A DNA stretch of 64,000 bases, taken from the NCBI GenBank assembly GCA_011389865.1, contig JAABTL010000002.1, forward strand, positions 186,001-250,000. The letters run 5' to 3'. Origin of the DNA: Trueperaceae bacterium (GTDB taxonomy: Bacteria; Deinococcota; Deinococci; Deinococcales; Trueperaceae). How positions within the stretch are numbered: position 1 is the first letter of the stretch; every line of letters begins with the position of its first letter. This document shows, one piece after another, positions 48,257 to 58,579 of the stretch. The notes under the pieces were generated by a model. That model did no database searches. It saw only the letters and a list, made by a program, of their open reading frames with translations, and was not told where the DNA came from. Both the position numbers and the translations under genes were made by a program.

Positions 48257-49575
48257 CAGAACCTCCGTCCGCGGCCGCGGATGCGGCCCTTGGAGACGAA
48301 GCCCTCGTAGTGTCGCATCATCAGTTGCGACTCGAGCTGGCGGAGCGTGTCGAGCGCCACGCCGACCATGATCAGCAGGCCGATGCCGGAGAACACGAAG
48401 CTGAGCTGGCCGGTGCCGGTGATCCACGCCAGGGTCTGCGGCAGCGCGTTGACGGCGCCGAGGAACAGGGCGCCCCAGAGCGTGATGCGGCCGGTGATGC
48501 GGGCGAGGTGTTCGGTGGTGGGCTGGCCCGGGCGGACGCCGGGGACGAAGCCACCGTACTCGCGCAGGTTCTCGGAGATGCGCCGCGGGTCGAAGCTGAT
48601 CTGCGTGTAGAAGTAGGTGAAGGCGACGATGAGCGCGGTCGACACCAGCAGCCCCTGCCACTGGGCGGGGTTGAACCAGGCGCCGATCGCCTGCAGCCAC
48701 AGCACGTCGGGGAACGAGCCGATCAGCGTCTGCGGCAGGATCATGATCGAGACCGCGAAGATGATCGGGATGACGCCGGCGGCGTTGAGGCGCAGGGGGA
48801 TGTAGGTCGACTGGCCGCCCATCACCTTGCGCCCGACGACCTTGCGGGCGTACTGCACCGGGATGCGGCGCTCCGCCTGCTGCACGAGCACCATGCCGGA
48901 GATCGCCACGATGAGCAGCGCGAAGAAGATGATCAGGGCGAAGACGTTGGCCTCGCCACGACCGATCAGCAGGAACTGCTGGCTGAGCGCGCCGGGGAAG
49001 GCGGCGACGATGCCGGCATAGATCACCAGCGAGATGCCGTTGCCGATGCCGTGCTCGGTGATCTTCTCGCCCAGCCAGATGACCAGCGACACGCCGGCGA
49101 CCTGGGTGACGAGCACGATGAACCAGAAGAACGGCCCGTTCGTCCAGCCGATCTTGAGGGCACCCGAGGGGCCCAGCAGGGCGATCGCCAGGAAGACCGA
49201 CTGCACGGCGGCCAGCGCGATCGCGCCGTAGCGCGTGAACTGCGTGATCTTCTTGCGGCCCTCCTCACCCTCCTTCGCCAGCTTCTCGAGCGGCGGATAG
49301 GTGCTGGTGAGCAGCTGGATGATGATGCTCGCCGTGATGTAGGGGATGACCCCCAGCGCGGCGATCGAGAAGACCTCGAAGTTGCCACCGGAGATGAAGT
49401 TCAGCAGCGTGAACACGTCGCCCTGCCCGAACGCCCCGGCGCGCAGGCGCTCGATGTCGATGCCCGGCGTGGGGATGAACACCATCAGCCGGTAGATCGA
49501 CAGCAGGCCGATCGTCACGAGCAGCTTCGCCCGCAAGTCCGGAATGACCATGGCATTCCGAAAGGCTGCGAGCAT
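48256..49575 (-). CDS. secY: preprotein translocase subunit SecY
   Basis: 439 residues, ten TM segments, the Sec channel. TM1 region VTIGLLSIYRLMVFIPTPGID, plug and TM2 (FSIAALGVIPYITASIIIQLL), and the ribosome-binding cytoplasmic loop with RRIPVQYARKVVGRK. Ends in a basic tail (RIRGRGRRF). Start ATG overlaps the rplO stop. Works with SecDF encoded at 18-20 kb. Confidence 0.97.
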   Translation of the reverse strand: MLAAFRNAMVIPDLRAKLLVTIGLLSIYRLMVFIPTPGIDIERLRAGAFGQGDVFTLLNFISGGNFEVFSIAALGVIPYITASIIIQLLTSTYPPLEKLAKEGEEGRKKITQFTRYGAIALAAVQSVFLAIALLGPSGALKIGWTNGPFFWFIVLVTQVAGVSLVIWLGEKITEHGIGNGISLVIYAGIVAAFPGALSQQFLLIGRGEANVFALIIFFALLIVAISGMVLVQQAERRIPVQYARKVVGRKVMGGQSTYIPLRLNAAGVIPIIFAVSIMILPQTLIGSFPDVLWLQAIGAWFNPAQWQGLLVSTALIVAFTYFYTQISFDPRRISENLREYGGFVPGVRPGQPTTEHLARITGRITLWGALFLGAVNALPQTLAWITGTGQLSFVFSGIGLLIMVGVALDTLRQLESQLMMRHYEGFVSKGRIRGRGRRF

Positions 49576-50144
49576 CAGGCGGTCTCCGTGGTCCCTGGGG
49601 CGTCGCCCTCATCGGAGGATGCGGCCTCATCGGAGGACGCAACCTCGTCGGTGGACGCGGCCTCGACGGCGTCGGCGGCCCCGCCTTCGATCGACTCGGC
49701 CGCGCTCGGCACGGTCACGCTGCCGCCGAGGTCGGCGACGGCGCGGGCCGCGGCGACGCTGCAGGCGTCGACCTCGATCTGCAGGCCGCGCACCTCGAGG
49801 GCGCCGCCGGCGAGCAGCTTGACCGGACGCGTCAGGTGGCGCACCAGGCCGACGGCCACCAGCGTCTCGACGTCGATCGGGGTGCCCTCCTCGAAGCCGT
49901 TGAGGTCACCGACGTTGACGATCTGGAACTGCACCTGGACCCGGGTGAAGCCGCGCTTCGGCAGCCGCATGACCAGGCGCGAGCGGCCGCCTTCCCAGCC
50001 GGCGCCCTGGCTGAAGCCGGAGCGGCTGGACTGTCCCTTCTGGCCGCGGCCCGCGGTCTTGCCGCGCCCGCTGCCCAGGCCGCGGCCGACGCGGCGCCGC
50101 GTCTTCTTGCTGCCGGCGGCAGGCTTGAGCTCGTTGAGTTTCAC
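49575..50144 (-). CDS. rplO: 50S ribosomal protein L15 with acidic C-terminal extension
   Basis: 189 residues against ~145-150 normally. The first ~148 residues are a complete L15 ([31 protein letters not shown], the C-terminal fold to GSVTV). Then ~40 residues rich in Ala, Ser, Glu and Asp follow, partly repetitive ([16 protein letters not shown]). GTG start overlaps the rpmD stop; the gene end overlaps the secY start. An acidic, Ser-rich tail is unusual for this basic rRNA-binding protein. Confidence 0.95.
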   Translation of the reverse strand: MKLNELKPAAGSKKTRRRVGRGLGSGRGKTAGRGQKGQSSRSGFSQGAGWEGGRSRLVMRLPKRGFTRVQVQFQIVNVGDLNGFEEGTPIDVETLVAVGLVRHLTRPVKLLAGGALEVRGLQIEVDACSVAAARAVADLGGSVTVPSAAESIEGGAADAVEAASTDEVASSDEAASSDEGDAPGTTETA

Positions 50145-50320
50145 GCTGGTCCCTGCCCTTCGATCTCGAGGAGGAATCCGACCTTGCGCACCATGCCGCG
50201 CACGTCGGGGCTGTCGGTGACCTCGCGGGTGTCGCCGATCTTGCGCAGGCCCAGCGCGAACACGGTCGCCCGCTGGTGCTTGTCGACGCCGATCAGCGAG
50301 CGCTTGAGGGTGATCCTCAT
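50141..50320 (-). CDS. rpmD: 50S ribosomal protein L30
   Basis: 59 residues: [30 protein letters not shown], the standard bacterial L30 ferredoxin-like fold with IGV.KHQR loop. Overlaps rpsE by 4 nt and rplO by 4 nt. Confidence 0.96.
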   Translation of the reverse strand: MRITLKRSLIGVDKHQRATVFALGLRKIGDTREVTDSPDVRGMVRKVGFLLEIEGQGPA

Positions 50321-50790
50321 TCGGCCAGCTCCCGCTCGCGCTTGGACTCCTCGAAGGTCTTGAGCTGCTTGAGGCCATCGATGACGGCGTAGGCGACGTT
50401 GGTCTGGTTCCGCGAACCCAGCTCCTTGGTCAGCAGGTTGCGGTAGCCGGCGAGCTCGACGATCGCCCGCGGCACGGAGCCGGCGATGACGCCGGTACCG
50501 GCGCCCGCGGGCTTGAGCATCACCGAGCTGGTGCCGTGCTGTCCCCGCACCTCGTGCGGGATGGTGCCCGGCTCTTCGATCGGCACGTCGATCAGGTTGC
50601 GGCGCGCGACGTACTGGCCCTTCTGGACGGCGACCGGTACCTCCTTCGCCTTGCCGAGCCCGACGCCGACGCGGCCGTTGCGGTCGCCGATGACGACCAT
50701 GGCGCCGAAGCGGAACCGGCGACCGCCCTTGTAGGTCTTGGCGGTGCGGCGGATGAAGATGACCTTGTCTTCGAAATCGGTGTCTGCCAT
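50317..50790 (-). CDS. rpsE: 30S ribosomal protein S5
   Basis: 157 residues. N-terminal dsRBD-like domain ([27 protein letters not shown]) and C-terminal domain ([22 protein letters not shown]). Important for 30S accuracy and mRNA unwinding. Overlaps rpmD and rplR starts/stops. Confidence 0.97.
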   Translation of the reverse strand: MADTDFEDKVIFIRRTAKTYKGGRRFRFGAMVVIGDRNGRVGVGLGKAKEVPVAVQKGQYVARRNLIDVPIEEPGTIPHEVRGQHGTSSVMLKPAGAGTGVIAGSVPRAIVELAGYRNLLTKELGSRNQTNVAYAVIDGLKQLKTFEESKRERELAE

Positions 50791-51137
50791 CAGAACTCCA
50801 GGCCTCCCTCGCGGGCACCCTCGGCGAGCGCCTTCACGCGGCCGTGGTAACGGAACGGGCCACGGTCGAACACGACGCGGCGAACGCCGGCGGCCAGCGC
50901 GCGCTCGGCCAGCGCGGCGCCGACGGCCTTGGCTTGGGCGGTCTTGTCGCCGCTCGGGGCGAGCGACTTGCTGTTGGCCTCGGCCACGGTGACGCCACGA
51001 GCGTCGTCGATGACCTGAGCGTAGATGTGCCGCGCGCTGCGGAAGACCGTCAGGCGCAGGCGGTCGGTCGCGACCGGCCGGACGATCCGGCGGCGGGTGC
51101 GGTAGGTGCGGCGGTCTCTGGCGGTGAGCGTCTTCAT
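50790..51137 (-). CDS. rplR: 50S ribosomal protein L18
   Basis: 115 residues. Binds 5S rRNA. Basic N-terminus ([14 protein letters not shown]), [18 protein letters not shown], and C-terminal [21 protein letters not shown]. Confidence 0.97.
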   Translation of the reverse strand: MKTLTARDRRTYRTRRRIVRPVATDRLRLTVFRSARHIYAQVIDDARGVTVAEANSKSLAPSGDKTAQAKAVGAALAERALAAGVRRVVFDRGPFRYHGRVKALAEGAREGGLEF

Positions 51138-51151
51138 CGCGTCCTAACCCC

Positions 51152-51691
51152 TCAACGCGCCGCGGCCTTGCCGGGCTTGAGCTTGACGTACTCGCCTTGG
51201 TAGCGGACGCCCTTGCCGTGGTAGCTGTCGGGCGCGCGCAGCGAGCGGATGTTGGCGGCCACCTGGCCGACCAGCTGCTTGTCGATGCCCGAGACGGTGA
51301 TCTTGGTCGGCTCCGGCGCGACGATCGTGATGCCGGCCGGCGGCTCGACCACGACCGGGTGCGAGAAGCCCAGCGAGAGCTCGAGGGTGCTGCCCTTCAT
51401 GGCGCAGCGGTAGCCGACCCCCTGGATCTCGAGGTTCTTGGAGAAGCCCTCGCTGACGCCGATGACGGCGTTGGCGATCAGCGAGCGCGCCAGCCCGTGC
51501 TGGGCGCGGTCGCTGCGGGCGTCGCCGGGGCGCTGCACCAGCACCTCGCCGTTCTCGATGGCGACGGTGAGGCGCGGGCTGAACTCGACCTCGAGCGTGC
51601 CCTTGGGGCCCTTGACGGTGACGTGCCCTCGGCGGACGTCGAGCTCGACGCCCTTGGGCAGTGGGATCGGCGAGCGGCCGATGCGGCTCAT
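51152..51691 (-). CDS. rplF: 50S ribosomal protein L6
   Basis: 179 residues, two L6 domains: [18 protein letters not shown] start and the C-terminal [19 protein letters not shown] / [18 protein letters not shown]. The ATG at 51691 overlaps the rpsH stop (TGATG); an earlier in-frame start two codons upstream is less likely. Confidence 0.97.
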   Translation of the reverse strand: MSRIGRSPIPLPKGVELDVRRGHVTVKGPKGTLEVEFSPRLTVAIENGEVLVQRPGDARSDRAQHGLARSLIANAVIGVSEGFSKNLEIQGVGYRCAMKGSTLELSLGFSHPVVVEPPAGITIVAPEPTKITVSGIDKQLVGQVAANIRSLRAPDSYHGKGVRYQGEYVKLKPGKAAAR

Positions 51692-52089
51692 CACCACACC
51701 TCGCAGACGACCTCGCCGCCGACGTTCTTGCGGCGGGCATCGCGGTCGACCAGCAGGCCCTGCGGGGTGGAGATCACGGCGATGCCGAGACCCCCGCGCA
51801 CCACGGGCACCTGCTTGGCCTTGGCGTAGGCGCGTCGGCCGGGCTTGGAGACGCGCTTGATCTCGTGGATGATCGAGGCGCGCTTGGGGCCGTACTTCAG
51901 CCCGATGCGCAGCACGGGGTGCCCGGCCTCGCTGGTGGCGCGCTCGACGGACTTGAGGTAGCCCTCGCGCACCAGCAGCTCGGCCAATGCATGCTTGAAG
52001 GTGCTGGCGGGCACGTCGACGGTCGCGTTGGCGATGGCCGCGGCGTTGCGGATGCGCGTCAGCATGTCGGCGATCGGATCAGTCTGCAT
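51691..52089 (-). CDS. rpsH: 30S ribosomal protein S8
   Basis: 132 residues. Starts MQTDPIADMLTRIRNAAAIAN, ends VVRGGLGIAVISTPQGLLVDRDARRKNVGGEVVCEVW, the conserved RNA-binding C-terminus. In E. coli S8 represses the spc operon. The 79-nt gap to rpsN is wider than its neighbours. Confidence 0.97.
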   Translation of the reverse strand: MQTDPIADMLTRIRNAAAIANATVDVPASTFKHALAELLVREGYLKSVERATSEAGHPVLRIGLKYGPKRASIIHEIKRVSKPGRRAYAKAKQVPVVRGGLGIAVISTPQGLLVDRDARRKNVGGEVVCEVW

Positions 52090-52168
52090 GCGGTTCCGTT
52101 CCGGGCGTGGTTTCGGGTCAAGCGACCCGACCTTCGGCCCATGAAAGCGATGTCTCGGTTATCCCTCG

Positions 52169-52354
52169 TTACCAGGACGCCTTGATGACGCCGGGCAGGT
52201 AGCCCTTGTGGGCCATCTCGCGAACACAGATGCGGCACAGGCCGAAGTCGCGCAGGTAACCCCGGGCGCGGCCGCAACGGCTGCATCGACGCACCGTGCG
52301 CACCGCGTACTTGGGCGTCCGGCTCGACTTGGCGATGTGGGCTTTGGTGGCCAT
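52169..52354 (-). CDS. rpsN: 30S ribosomal protein S14 type Z
   Basis: 61 residues, zinc-binding short S14: Cys24, Cys27 ([10 protein letters not shown]) and Cys40, Cys43 ([12 protein letters not shown]). C-terminus [11 protein letters not shown] is standard. Confidence 0.97.
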   Translation of the reverse strand: MATKAHIAKSSRTPKYAVRTVRRCSRCGRARGYLRDFGLCRICVREMAHKGYLPGVIKASW

Positions 52355-52364
52355 CCGTGCTCCT

Positions 52365-52913
52365 TTACTTGCGGAACGGCATGCCGAGCAGCTCGAGGAG
52401 GCTCTTCGCCTCTTCGTCCGTCTTGGCCGTCGTGACGATCGTGATGTCCATGCCGCGGGTGGCGTCGACCTGGTCGTAGCTGATCTCCGGGAACACCAGC
52501 TGCTCCTTGAGCCCGAGGCTGTAGTTGCCGCGCCCGTCGAAGGCGTTGGCGCTGATGCCGCGGAAGTCGCGGACGCGCGGGAGTGCGACGTTGACGAGCT
52601 TGTCGAGGAAGGCCCACATGCGCTCGCCGCGCAGGGTGACCTTGAGACCGATGCTCATGCCGGCGCGCAGCTTGAAGTTCGACACGGACTTCTTGGCCTT
52701 GGTGATCACGGGACGCTGCAGTGCGATGTTGGCGAGGTCGCGGCTGGCCTTCTCCAGCACCTTGCTGTCCTCGCGGGCCTCGCCGACCCCCATGTTCAGG
52801 ACGATCTTCTCGACCCTGGGGAGCGCCATGACGTTGGTGTAGCCGTGCCGCTCGGTGAGTTGCGGCATGACTTCGGCGTAGAGCCGCTTGATGGGGAGGT
52901 CGACCTTCTGCAT
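52365..52913 (-). CDS. rplE: 50S ribosomal protein L5
   Basis: 182 residues. 5S rRNA-binding; contains [43 protein letters not shown] and the C-terminal [23 protein letters not shown] at 52913 chosen since it starts MQKVDLP like relatives. Confidence 0.97.
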   Translation of the reverse strand: MQKVDLPIKRLYAEVMPQLTERHGYTNVMALPRVEKIVLNMGVGEAREDSKVLEKASRDLANIALQRPVITKAKKSVSNFKLRAGMSIGLKVTLRGERMWAFLDKLVNVALPRVRDFRGISANAFDGRGNYSLGLKEQLVFPEISYDQVDATRGMDITIVTTAKTDEEAKSLLELLGMPFRK

Positions 52914-52920
52914 CACAGCC

Positions 52921-53289
52921 TCACTCGTCGAGCACGGTGCCCGACTTGACGGCCACGCGCACCTTCCGGCCATCCGGCAGCACCTGGCTGCGGATGCGCG
53001 TCGGCGTGTTCGTCTTCGGATCCAGCACGCTGACGTTGCTGGCGTGGACGGGCGCCTCTTGTTCCTTGAAACCGCCCCGGGGGTTGTCCTGGGTGGGCTT
53101 CTGCGCCTTCTTGATGACGTTGACGTTCTTGATCAGCACGCGACCCTTCTCGTGGTCGACGCGCAGGACCTCGCCCTCGGCGCCGCGGTGCTTGCCGGAC
53201 GTCACCCGCACCTGGTCGCCCTTCTTCAGGCGCAGCTTGACGCCGGTGGGCTTGCCGACGATCTTGGCGCCGATCGCGTTGCGTGCCAT
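52921..53289 (-). CDS. rplX: 50S ribosomal protein L24
   Basis: 122 residues. KOW motif [33 protein letters not shown], followed by [18 protein letters not shown]. An assembly initiator of the 50S subunit. Start overlaps the rplN stop (TGATG). Confidence 0.97.
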   Translation of the reverse strand: MARNAIGAKIVGKPTGVKLRLKKGDQVRVTSGKHRGAEGEVLRVDHEKGRVLIKNVNVIKKAQKPTQDNPRGGFKEQEAPVHASNVSVLDPKTNTPTRIRSQVLPDGRKVRVAVKSGTVLDE

Positions 53290-53657
53290 CACAGCACCTC
53301 CGGGGCCAGCGACACGATCCGCATGAACTTCTTGTCGCGCAGCTCGCGCGCGACCGGCCCGAACACGCGCGTGCCGCGGGGCTCGTTCTGGGCGTTGATG
53401 ATCACCGCGGCGTTGGTGTCGAAGCGAATCGACGAGCCGTCCGCGCGGTTGATCTCCTTCTTCGTCCGGACGATGACCGCCTTGACCACGTCGCCCTTCT
53501 TGACGGCGGCGTGCGGGATCGCGTCCTTGACGGCCGCGACGATGATGTCGCCGACGCCGCCGACCCACTGCTGGCCGGTGCCGAGCACGCGGATGCACTG
53601 GATGCGGCGGGCGCCGGAGTTGTCGGCCACGTCGAGGAATGTCTCCTGTTGGATCAT
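53289..53657 (-). CDS. rplN: 50S ribosomal protein L14
   Basis: 122 residues. [26 protein letters not shown] and [27 protein letters not shown] are invariant L14 blocks. Forms a bridge to 16S rRNA h14. Confidence 0.97.
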   Translation of the reverse strand: MIQQETFLDVADNSGARRIQCIRVLGTGQQWVGGVGDIIVAAVKDAIPHAAVKKGDVVKAVIVRTKKEINRADGSSIRFDTNAAVIINAQNEPRGTRVFGPVARELRDKKFMRIVSLAPEVL

Positions 53658-53661
53658 GGCG

Positions 53662-53907
53662 TCAGGCTCGCGCCTTCTCGACCAGGCGGGTGACCACGAA
53701 GCGCTTGCGCCGGCTGACCGGGCGCGCCGCCATGATCTCGACCAGGTCGCCCGTGCCGTACGCGTTGGTCTCGTCGTGGGCGAGGTACTTCTTGGAGACG
53801 GTGACCACCTTGCCGTAGAGCGGGTGCTTGAAGCGCCGCTCGACCAGCACGGTGACCGTCTTGTCGGCCTTGTCTGAGGTGACGCGGCCCTGCAGGACCT
53901 TCTTCAC
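53662..53907 (-). CDS. rpsQ: 30S ribosomal protein S17
   Basis: 81 residues. OB fold, [40 protein letters not shown] region overlaps the rpmC stop by 4 nt. Lacks the long C-terminal extension of Thermus S17. Confidence 0.96.
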   Translation of the reverse strand: MKKVLQGRVTSDKADKTVTVLVERRFKHPLYGKVVTVSKKYLAHDETNAYGTGDLVEIMAARPVSRRKRFVVTRLVEKARA

Positions 53908-54098
53908 TTCCGCTGCTCCTTCTCACGGGCCACCGTCAGCAGCCGCGCGATCTCGCGCTTGGCCGCACGGATCCGCCGGGGGTTGCTCGCCTGGCCCACC
54001 GCCGCCTGGAAGCGCAGGTCGAGCAGCTCCTCGCGCCGCTCGGCGACCGCCTCCTTGTTCTCTTCGGCGTTCAGGTTGCGCGCCTCATTGGGCTTCAT
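53904..54098 (-). CDS. rpmC: 50S ribosomal protein L29
   Basis: 64 residues, two helices: [36 protein letters not shown] and [23 protein letters not shown]. Near the peptide exit tunnel. Overlaps the end of rplP by 14 nt. Confidence 0.96.
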   Translation of the reverse strand: MKPNEARNLNAEENKEAVAERREELLDLRFQAAVGQASNPRRIRAAKREIARLLTVAREKEQRK

Positions 54099-54510
54099 CG
54101 TAGACCTCGCGCTTGACCATCTTGACTTCGATGGGGAGCTTGTGGGAGGCGAGACGGAAGGCCTCGCGCGCCTGCTCCTCGGTGACGTTCGCCACCTCGA
54201 ACAGGACCCGGCCGGGCTTGACGACGGACACCCAGTACTCGACGGCGCCCTTGCCCTTCCCCATGCGGACCTCTTGCGGCTTCTTGGTGACCGGCTTGTC
54301 GGGGAAGATACGGATGTAGATCTTCCCGCCGCGGCGGAAGTAGCGGCTCATCGTGACGCGGCACGCCTCGATCTGGTTCGACTTGATCCAGGCGGGCTCC
54401 ATCGCCACCAGGGCGAAGTCCCCGAAGGCGACGTAGTCGCCGCCCTTGGTGTCGCCCGTCATCCGGCCGCGCATCTGCTTGCGGTACTTGACGCGTTTCG
54501 GCAGCAGCAT
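54085..54510 (-). CDS. rplP: 50S ribosomal protein L16
   Basis: 141 residues. [19 protein letters not shown] start, [35 protein letters not shown] core. Close to the peptidyl-transferase centre and A-site tRNA. Confidence 0.97.
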   Translation of the reverse strand: MLLPKRVKYRKQMRGRMTGDTKGGDYVAFGDFALVAMEPAWIKSNQIEACRVTMSRYFRRGGKIYIRIFPDKPVTKKPQEVRMGKGKGAVEYWVSVVKPGRVLFEVANVTEEQAREAFRLASHKLPIEVKMVKREVYDEAQ

Positions 54511-54513
54511 GGC

Positions 54514-55305
54514 TCAGCGGTCCTTCCTGACGCGCGCGCGGGCGCCGCCGGGACCCGGCTTGCCGCCGGGGCCGCCGGGCGCACCGTCGCGCCGCCGGGC
54601 CGCGGGGCGGCGGCGGCGGTTGCGCTTGTCGTCTTCCTGGCGCGGGCGCGGCAGCACGGCGCGGCCACGCGTGCGGTCGCCGACGATCTCGCCGTGGAAG
54701 ACCCAGGCCTTGACGCCGATGATGCCGTAGGTCGTCTTGGCCTCGGCGGTGCCGTAGTCGATGTCGGCGCGCAGGGTCTGCAGCGGCACGCGGCCGTCCG
54801 CGTACCACTCGGGCCGCGCCTGTTCGGTGCCGCCGAGGCGACCGGAGCAGCGGATCTTGACGCCGCGGGCACCGGACTCCATGGTGCGCTGCACGGCCTG
54901 CTTCATGGCGCGGCGGAACGCGAAGCGGCGCTCGAGCTGTTCGGCGATGCGCTGGGCCACCAGGGGCGCGACGATGTTGGGGTTGCCGACCTCCTGCACG
55001 TTGACCGACACGGTGCCGTCGACGACGCCGTCGAGCTTCACGCGCAGGGCCTTGATCGACTCGCCGCCGCGGCCGATGACGACCCCGGGCTTGGCGGTGG
55101 TGATGGTGACGTTGACGTTGTGGGCGGCCCGCTCGATGTCGATGCGCGAGATCCCCGCCCTGCCGACGTCGGAGACGATGGCGGCGCGGATGGCCTCATC
55201 CTCCTGCAGCAGCTTCGGGTACGTCTTGGTGCCGGCGTACCAACGCGCGGAGGAGGTCTTGTTGACGCCGAGGCGGAAGCCCAGCGGGTTGATCTTGTTA
55301 CCCAC
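54514..55305 (-). CDS. rpsC: 30S ribosomal protein S3 with basic C-terminal tail
   Basis: 263 residues. N-terminal MGNKINPLGFRLG, KH domain with VVIGRGGESIKALR, C-terminal S3 fold (SGRLGGTEQARPEWYADGRVPLQTLRADIDYG). A ~45-residue Arg/Gly/Pro-rich tail (RPRQEDDKRNRRRR...) extends past the usual ~220. Part of the mRNA entry helicase. Confidence 0.97.
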   Translation of the reverse strand: MGNKINPLGFRLGVNKTSSARWYAGTKTYPKLLQEDEAIRAAIVSDVGRAGISRIDIERAAHNVNVTITTAKPGVVIGRGGESIKALRVKLDGVVDGTVSVNVQEVGNPNIVAPLVAQRIAEQLERRFAFRRAMKQAVQRTMESGARGVKIRCSGRLGGTEQARPEWYADGRVPLQTLRADIDYGTAEAKTTYGIIGVKAWVFHGEIVGDRTRGRAVLPRPRQEDDKRNRRRRPAARRRDGAPGGPGGKPGPGGARARVRKDR

Positions 55306-55636
55306 GGCGCTCCTCCAGGGTGATCTCGATGTGGCTCGTGCGCTTGCGCAGCAGGTCGGCGCGGCCGCGGGCGCGCGGCAGGTAGCGCTTCAGGGTGGGC
55401 CCGTCGCCCACGGCGATGGCGGAGACGACGAGGGCGTCCTCGAACATGTCGTGGTTGTTGACCGCGTTCGCCTTGGCGCTCTGGAGCAGCTTCAGCAGCG
55501 GGCTGGCCACCCTGCGGTCGGTGAACTTGAGGATCGACTCGGCCTCGGACACGCCCTTGCCACGGATGAGGTCCGCGACGAGGCGGGTCTTGCGCGGGGT
55601 CGAACGGAGCATGCGGAGCTTGGCGGAAGCGGCCAT
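55298..55636 (-). CDS. rplV: 50S ribosomal protein L22
   Basis: 112 residues: AKLRMLRSTPRKTRLVADLIRGK, SAKANAVNNHDM, and the tunnel-lining beta hairpin LKRYLPRARGRADLLRKRTSHIEI. Overlaps the rpsC start by 8 nt. Confidence 0.97.
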   Translation of the reverse strand: MAASAKLRMLRSTPRKTRLVADLIRGKGVSEAESILKFTDRRVASPLLKLLQSAKANAVNNHDMFEDALVVSAIAVGDGPTLKRYLPRARGRADLLRKRTSHIEITLEERRG

Positions 55637-55638
55637 GC

Positions 55639-55902
55639 TCAGCCTCTCCCGCTGTGCCCGCGGAAGTTGCGGGTGGGCGAGAACTCGCCCAGCTTGTGAC
55701 CGACCATGTTCTCCTGCACGAACACGGGGACGTGCTGGCGACCGTTGTAGACGCCGAGCGTGTGCCCGACCATCTCCGGCACGATCGTGCTGCGGCGGCT
55801 CCACGTCTTGATGACGCGGCGATCACCACTGGCGTTGGCGGCGTCGACCTTCTTGAGCAGATGGCCGTCGACGAACGGACCCTTCTTCACGCTGCGGGCC
55901 AT
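55639..55902 (-). CDS. rpsS: 30S ribosomal protein S19
   Basis: 87 residues: [54 protein letters not shown]. Head of the 30S subunit. Confidence 0.97.
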   Translation of the reverse strand: MARSVKKGPFVDGHLLKKVDAANASGDRRVIKTWSRRSTIVPEMVGHTLGVYNGRQHVPVFVQENMVGHKLGEFSPTRNFRGHSGRG

Positions 55903-55906
55903 CGAC

Positions 55907-56740
55907 TCACTTCTCCTTCCGACGGCGCACGATGAACCGGCTCGAGACCTTGCGCTTGTTGCGCGTCTTCAGGCCCTTGGCCTGCTGACCCCAGGGGCTG
56001 ACGGGGGGACGGCCGCCGGTAGAGCGACCCTCGCCACCGCCGTGGGGGTGGTCGACCGGGTTCATCGAACGGCCGCGGTTGTGCGGCTTGCGGCCCATCC
56101 AGCGCTTGCGGCCGGCCTTGCCGAGCACGATGTTCTTGTGGTCGGAGTTACCGACCACGCCCATGGTGGCGTAGCACTCGCCGTGGACCCGCCGGAGCTC
56201 GCCCGACGGCAACCGCAGCGTGACGTACTCGCCGTCGCGGCCCTGGATCTGGACCGAGGTGCCGGCGCTGCGCGCGAGCTGGGCGCCCTTGCCCGGGATC
56301 AGCTCGATCGCGTGGACGACCGCGCCGACCGGCACGAAGCGCAGCGGCATGGCGTTCCCCACCACCGGCTCGGCCTCGGGACCGGCGACGATGCGGCTGC
56401 CCACGACCAGCTTCTCGGGGGCGACGATGTAGCGCTTCTCGCCATCGAGGTAGTGCAGCAGCGCGATGTTGGCGCTACGGTTGGGGTCGTACTCGATCCC
56501 GGCGACCTTGGCCGGGATGCCGGCCTTGTCGCGCCGCACGAAGTCGATGATGCGGTAGCGGCGCTTGTGGCCGCCGCCGATGAAGCGGCTGGTGATGCGG
56601 CCGCGGTTGTTGCGGCCGCCGCTGCGGGGCCGGGGGGCGAGCAGCGACTTCTCCGGCGTCTTCTTCGTGACCTCGGCGAAATCCGAGGTGGTCATGAAGC
56701 GACGGGAGGGCGTGTAGGGGCGGTACTTCTTGGTGGCCAT
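55907..56740 (-). CDS. rplB: 50S ribosomal protein L2
   Basis: 277 residues. RNA-binding domain ([22 protein letters not shown]) and C-terminal domain with [25 protein letters not shown], where the conserved His near the peptidyl-transferase centre is retained. One of the earliest 50S proteins. Confidence 0.98.
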   Translation of the reverse strand: MATKKYRPYTPSRRFMTTSDFAEVTKKTPEKSLLAPRPRSGGRNNRGRITSRFIGGGHKRRYRIIDFVRRDKAGIPAKVAGIEYDPNRSANIALLHYLDGEKRYIVAPEKLVVGSRIVAGPEAEPVVGNAMPLRFVPVGAVVHAIELIPGKGAQLARSAGTSVQIQGRDGEYVTLRLPSGELRRVHGECYATMGVVGNSDHKNIVLGKAGRKRWMGRKPHNRGRSMNPVDHPHGGGEGRSTGGRPPVSPWGQQAKGLKTRNKRKVSSRFIVRRRKEK

Positions 56741-56750
56741 CGTCCCTCCC

Positions 56751-57038
56751 TTAGGTCAGGCCTTCGAGCTGCTGGATGCGTTGGCCCTCGGCGACCTTGA
56801 CGAGCGCCTTCTTGCGCTCCGCGGTGCGGCCCACGTAGCGCCCCATCCGCTTCTCCTTGCCTCGGACCTTCTGGATGTTGACCTTGACGACGTCGACCTT
56901 GAACACGCGCTCGACGGCGTCCTTGACCTGCGTGCGGCTGGCGTCGGGGTGCACGAAGAAGGCGTAGGTGCCGCGCTCCACGCCGCCGACGGCCTTCTCG
57001 GAGAGGACCGGTCGCTGCAAGACGTCGTAGGGGCTCAC
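56751..57038 (-). CDS. rplW: 50S ribosomal protein L23
   Basis: 95 residues: [54 protein letters not shown]. Docking site for trigger factor and SRP at the tunnel exit. Overlaps the rplD stop by 4 nt. Confidence 0.96.
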   Translation of the reverse strand: MSPYDVLQRPVLSEKAVGGVERGTYAFFVHPDASRTQVKDAVERVFKVDVVKVNIQKVRGKEKRMGRYVGRTAERKKALVKVAEGQRIQQLEGLT

Positions 57039-57631
57039 GCGTCCGCCTCCTCGCCGAAGATCGCCGCGTCGGCGATCAGGCGCTCGCTGCGCAGGATGTC
57101 GTAGACGTTGAGGCCGCGCGAGGGCATGACGTTGACCCAGGGAAGGTTGCGCGCGGCGCGCCGGACGAGCTCGTCGTCGGTGACCAGCAGCACCCGCTCG
57201 GTGCCGTCGAAGCCGTGGGCGCGAGCCCAGGTGACGAACTCCTTGGTCTTGCCCTCGCGGACGTCGAACGCCTCGACCAGCGTCAGCTTGCCGTCCTGCG
57301 CGCGGGCGGCGAGGGCCATCTCCAGGCCGAGCCGGCGCACGCGCTTGGGGAGGGTGTAGCCGTAGTCGCGCGGGTGGGGGCCGAAAGCGGTGCCCCCGCC
57401 GACGAAGATCGGCGCCTTGCGGCTGCCGTGCCGCGCGCGGCCGGTGCCCTTCTGCGGGTAGATCTTCGCGGTGCTGCCGGTGACGCGGGCGCGCGTCTGG
57501 GTGGCGGCAGTGCCGCGCCGACGCTTGCTGAGCTGCCAGGCGACGACCTCGTGCAGGACCGCCTCCTTGGGCTCGGGCAGGTCGAGCACGACCTTGCGCT
57601 CGCTCCCGATGACGTCGATGGTGACCGCCAT
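57035..57631 (-). CDS. rplD: 50S ribosomal protein L4
   Basis: 198 residues: [39 protein letters not shown] is the extended tunnel loop; globular domain with [39 protein letters not shown]. In E. coli L4 autoregulates the S10 operon; I see no equivalent leader here. One-base overlap with the rplC stop. Confidence 0.97.
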   Translation of the reverse strand: MAVTIDVIGSERKVVLDLPEPKEAVLHEVVAWQLSKRRRGTAATQTRARVTGSTAKIYPQKGTGRARHGSRKAPIFVGGGTAFGPHPRDYGYTLPKRVRRLGLEMALAARAQDGKLTLVEAFDVREGKTKEFVTWARAHGFDGTERVLLVTDDELVRRAARNLPWVNVMPSRGLNVYDILRSERLIADAAIFGEEADA

Positions 57632-58251
57632 CAGCTCACCTTCCTCTTCGAGTCGCGGACGACCAGCAGGCCGCCGTTGGGACCGGGGAGGGCGCCCTTG
57701 ATCAGCAGGACGCCGTCGTCGGGCCGCACCTCGACGACCTCGAGGCCGACGGTGGTGACGCGCTCGGCGCCGTAGTGGCCGGCCATGCGCTTGCCCTTGT
57801 AGACGCGACCCGGGAACTTGCGCTGACCGATCGAGCCCGGGTGGCGGTGCTTCTTCTTGGTGCCGTGGGTCGCCGGCATGCCGGCGAAGCCCCAGCGCTT
57901 GATGACGCCGGCGGTGCCGCGCCCCTTGCTGGTGCCGGTCACGTCGACGACGTCGCCCGCGGCGAAGATGTCCACCGTCACCGCGTCGCCCTCCGGGGTG
58001 TAGTCGCGGAGCTCGACGAGGTGGCGCTGTGGCTTCACCCCGGCCTTCTTGGCGTGGCCGACCTCGGGCCGGATCGCCGCCTTCTCGCTCTTCTCGACCC
58101 AGCCGAGCTGCACGGCGACGTAGCCGTCACGCTCGGGGGTCTTGCGCTGCACGACGGGGCAGGGACCGGCGAGGACGACGGTCACGGGGACCAGCTTGTC
58201 GTCTCGCCAGACTTGGGTCATCCCCACCTTCGTGCCCAGGATGCCTTTCAC
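57631..58251 (-). CDS. rplC: 50S ribosomal protein L3
   Basis: 206 residues from a GTG at 58251, giving [15 protein letters not shown] as in relatives. [22 protein letters not shown] is the loop that reaches the peptidyl-transferase centre. Two bases separate it from the rpsJ stop. Confidence 0.97.
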   Translation of the reverse strand: MKGILGTKVGMTQVWRDDKLVPVTVVLAGPCPVVQRKTPERDGYVAVQLGWVEKSEKAAIRPEVGHAKKAGVKPQRHLVELRDYTPEGDAVTVDIFAAGDVVDVTGTSKGRGTAGVIKRWGFAGMPATHGTKKKHRHPGSIGQRKFPGRVYKGKRMAGHYGAERVTTVGLEVVEVRPDDGVLLIKGALPGPNGGLLVVRDSKRKVS

Positions 58252-58253
58252 CT

Positions 58254-58574
58254 TTACCGGCCTCCGACCGTCTTGATCTCGATGTCGACCCCCGTGGGGA
58301 GGTCGAGGTGCATGAGGCTGTCGATCGTCGACTTGGTGGGCGACTTGATGTCGATCAGCCGGTTGTGGGTGCGGATCTCGAAGTGCTCGCGGCTGTCCTT
58401 GTCGGTGAACGGCCCGCGGAGCACGCAGAATCGGCGGATGCGGGTCGGCAGCGGCACGGGGCCGGCGACCTTGGCGCCGGTGCGGCGCACGGTCTCGACG
58501 ATCTTCGTCGCCGAGCTGTCGAGGCTGCGGTGGTCGAACGCCTTGAGCTTGATGCGGATCTTCGGGGTCGCCAT
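58254..58574 (-). CDS. rpsJ: 30S ribosomal protein S10
   Basis: 106 residues: [53 protein letters not shown]. The ATG at 58574 is preferred to an in-frame GTG at 58583 that overlaps the tuf stop. Codon usage is the normal C-ending type, in sharp contrast to tuf five bases upstream. First ribosomal gene of the S10 cluster. Confidence 0.97.
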   Translation of the reverse strand: MATPKIRIKLKAFDHRSLDSSATKIVETVRRTGAKVAGPVPLPTRIRRFCVLRGPFTDKDSREHFEIRTHNRLIDIKSPTKSTIDSLMHLDLPTGVDIEIKTVGGR

Positions 58575-58579
58575 GGCCT

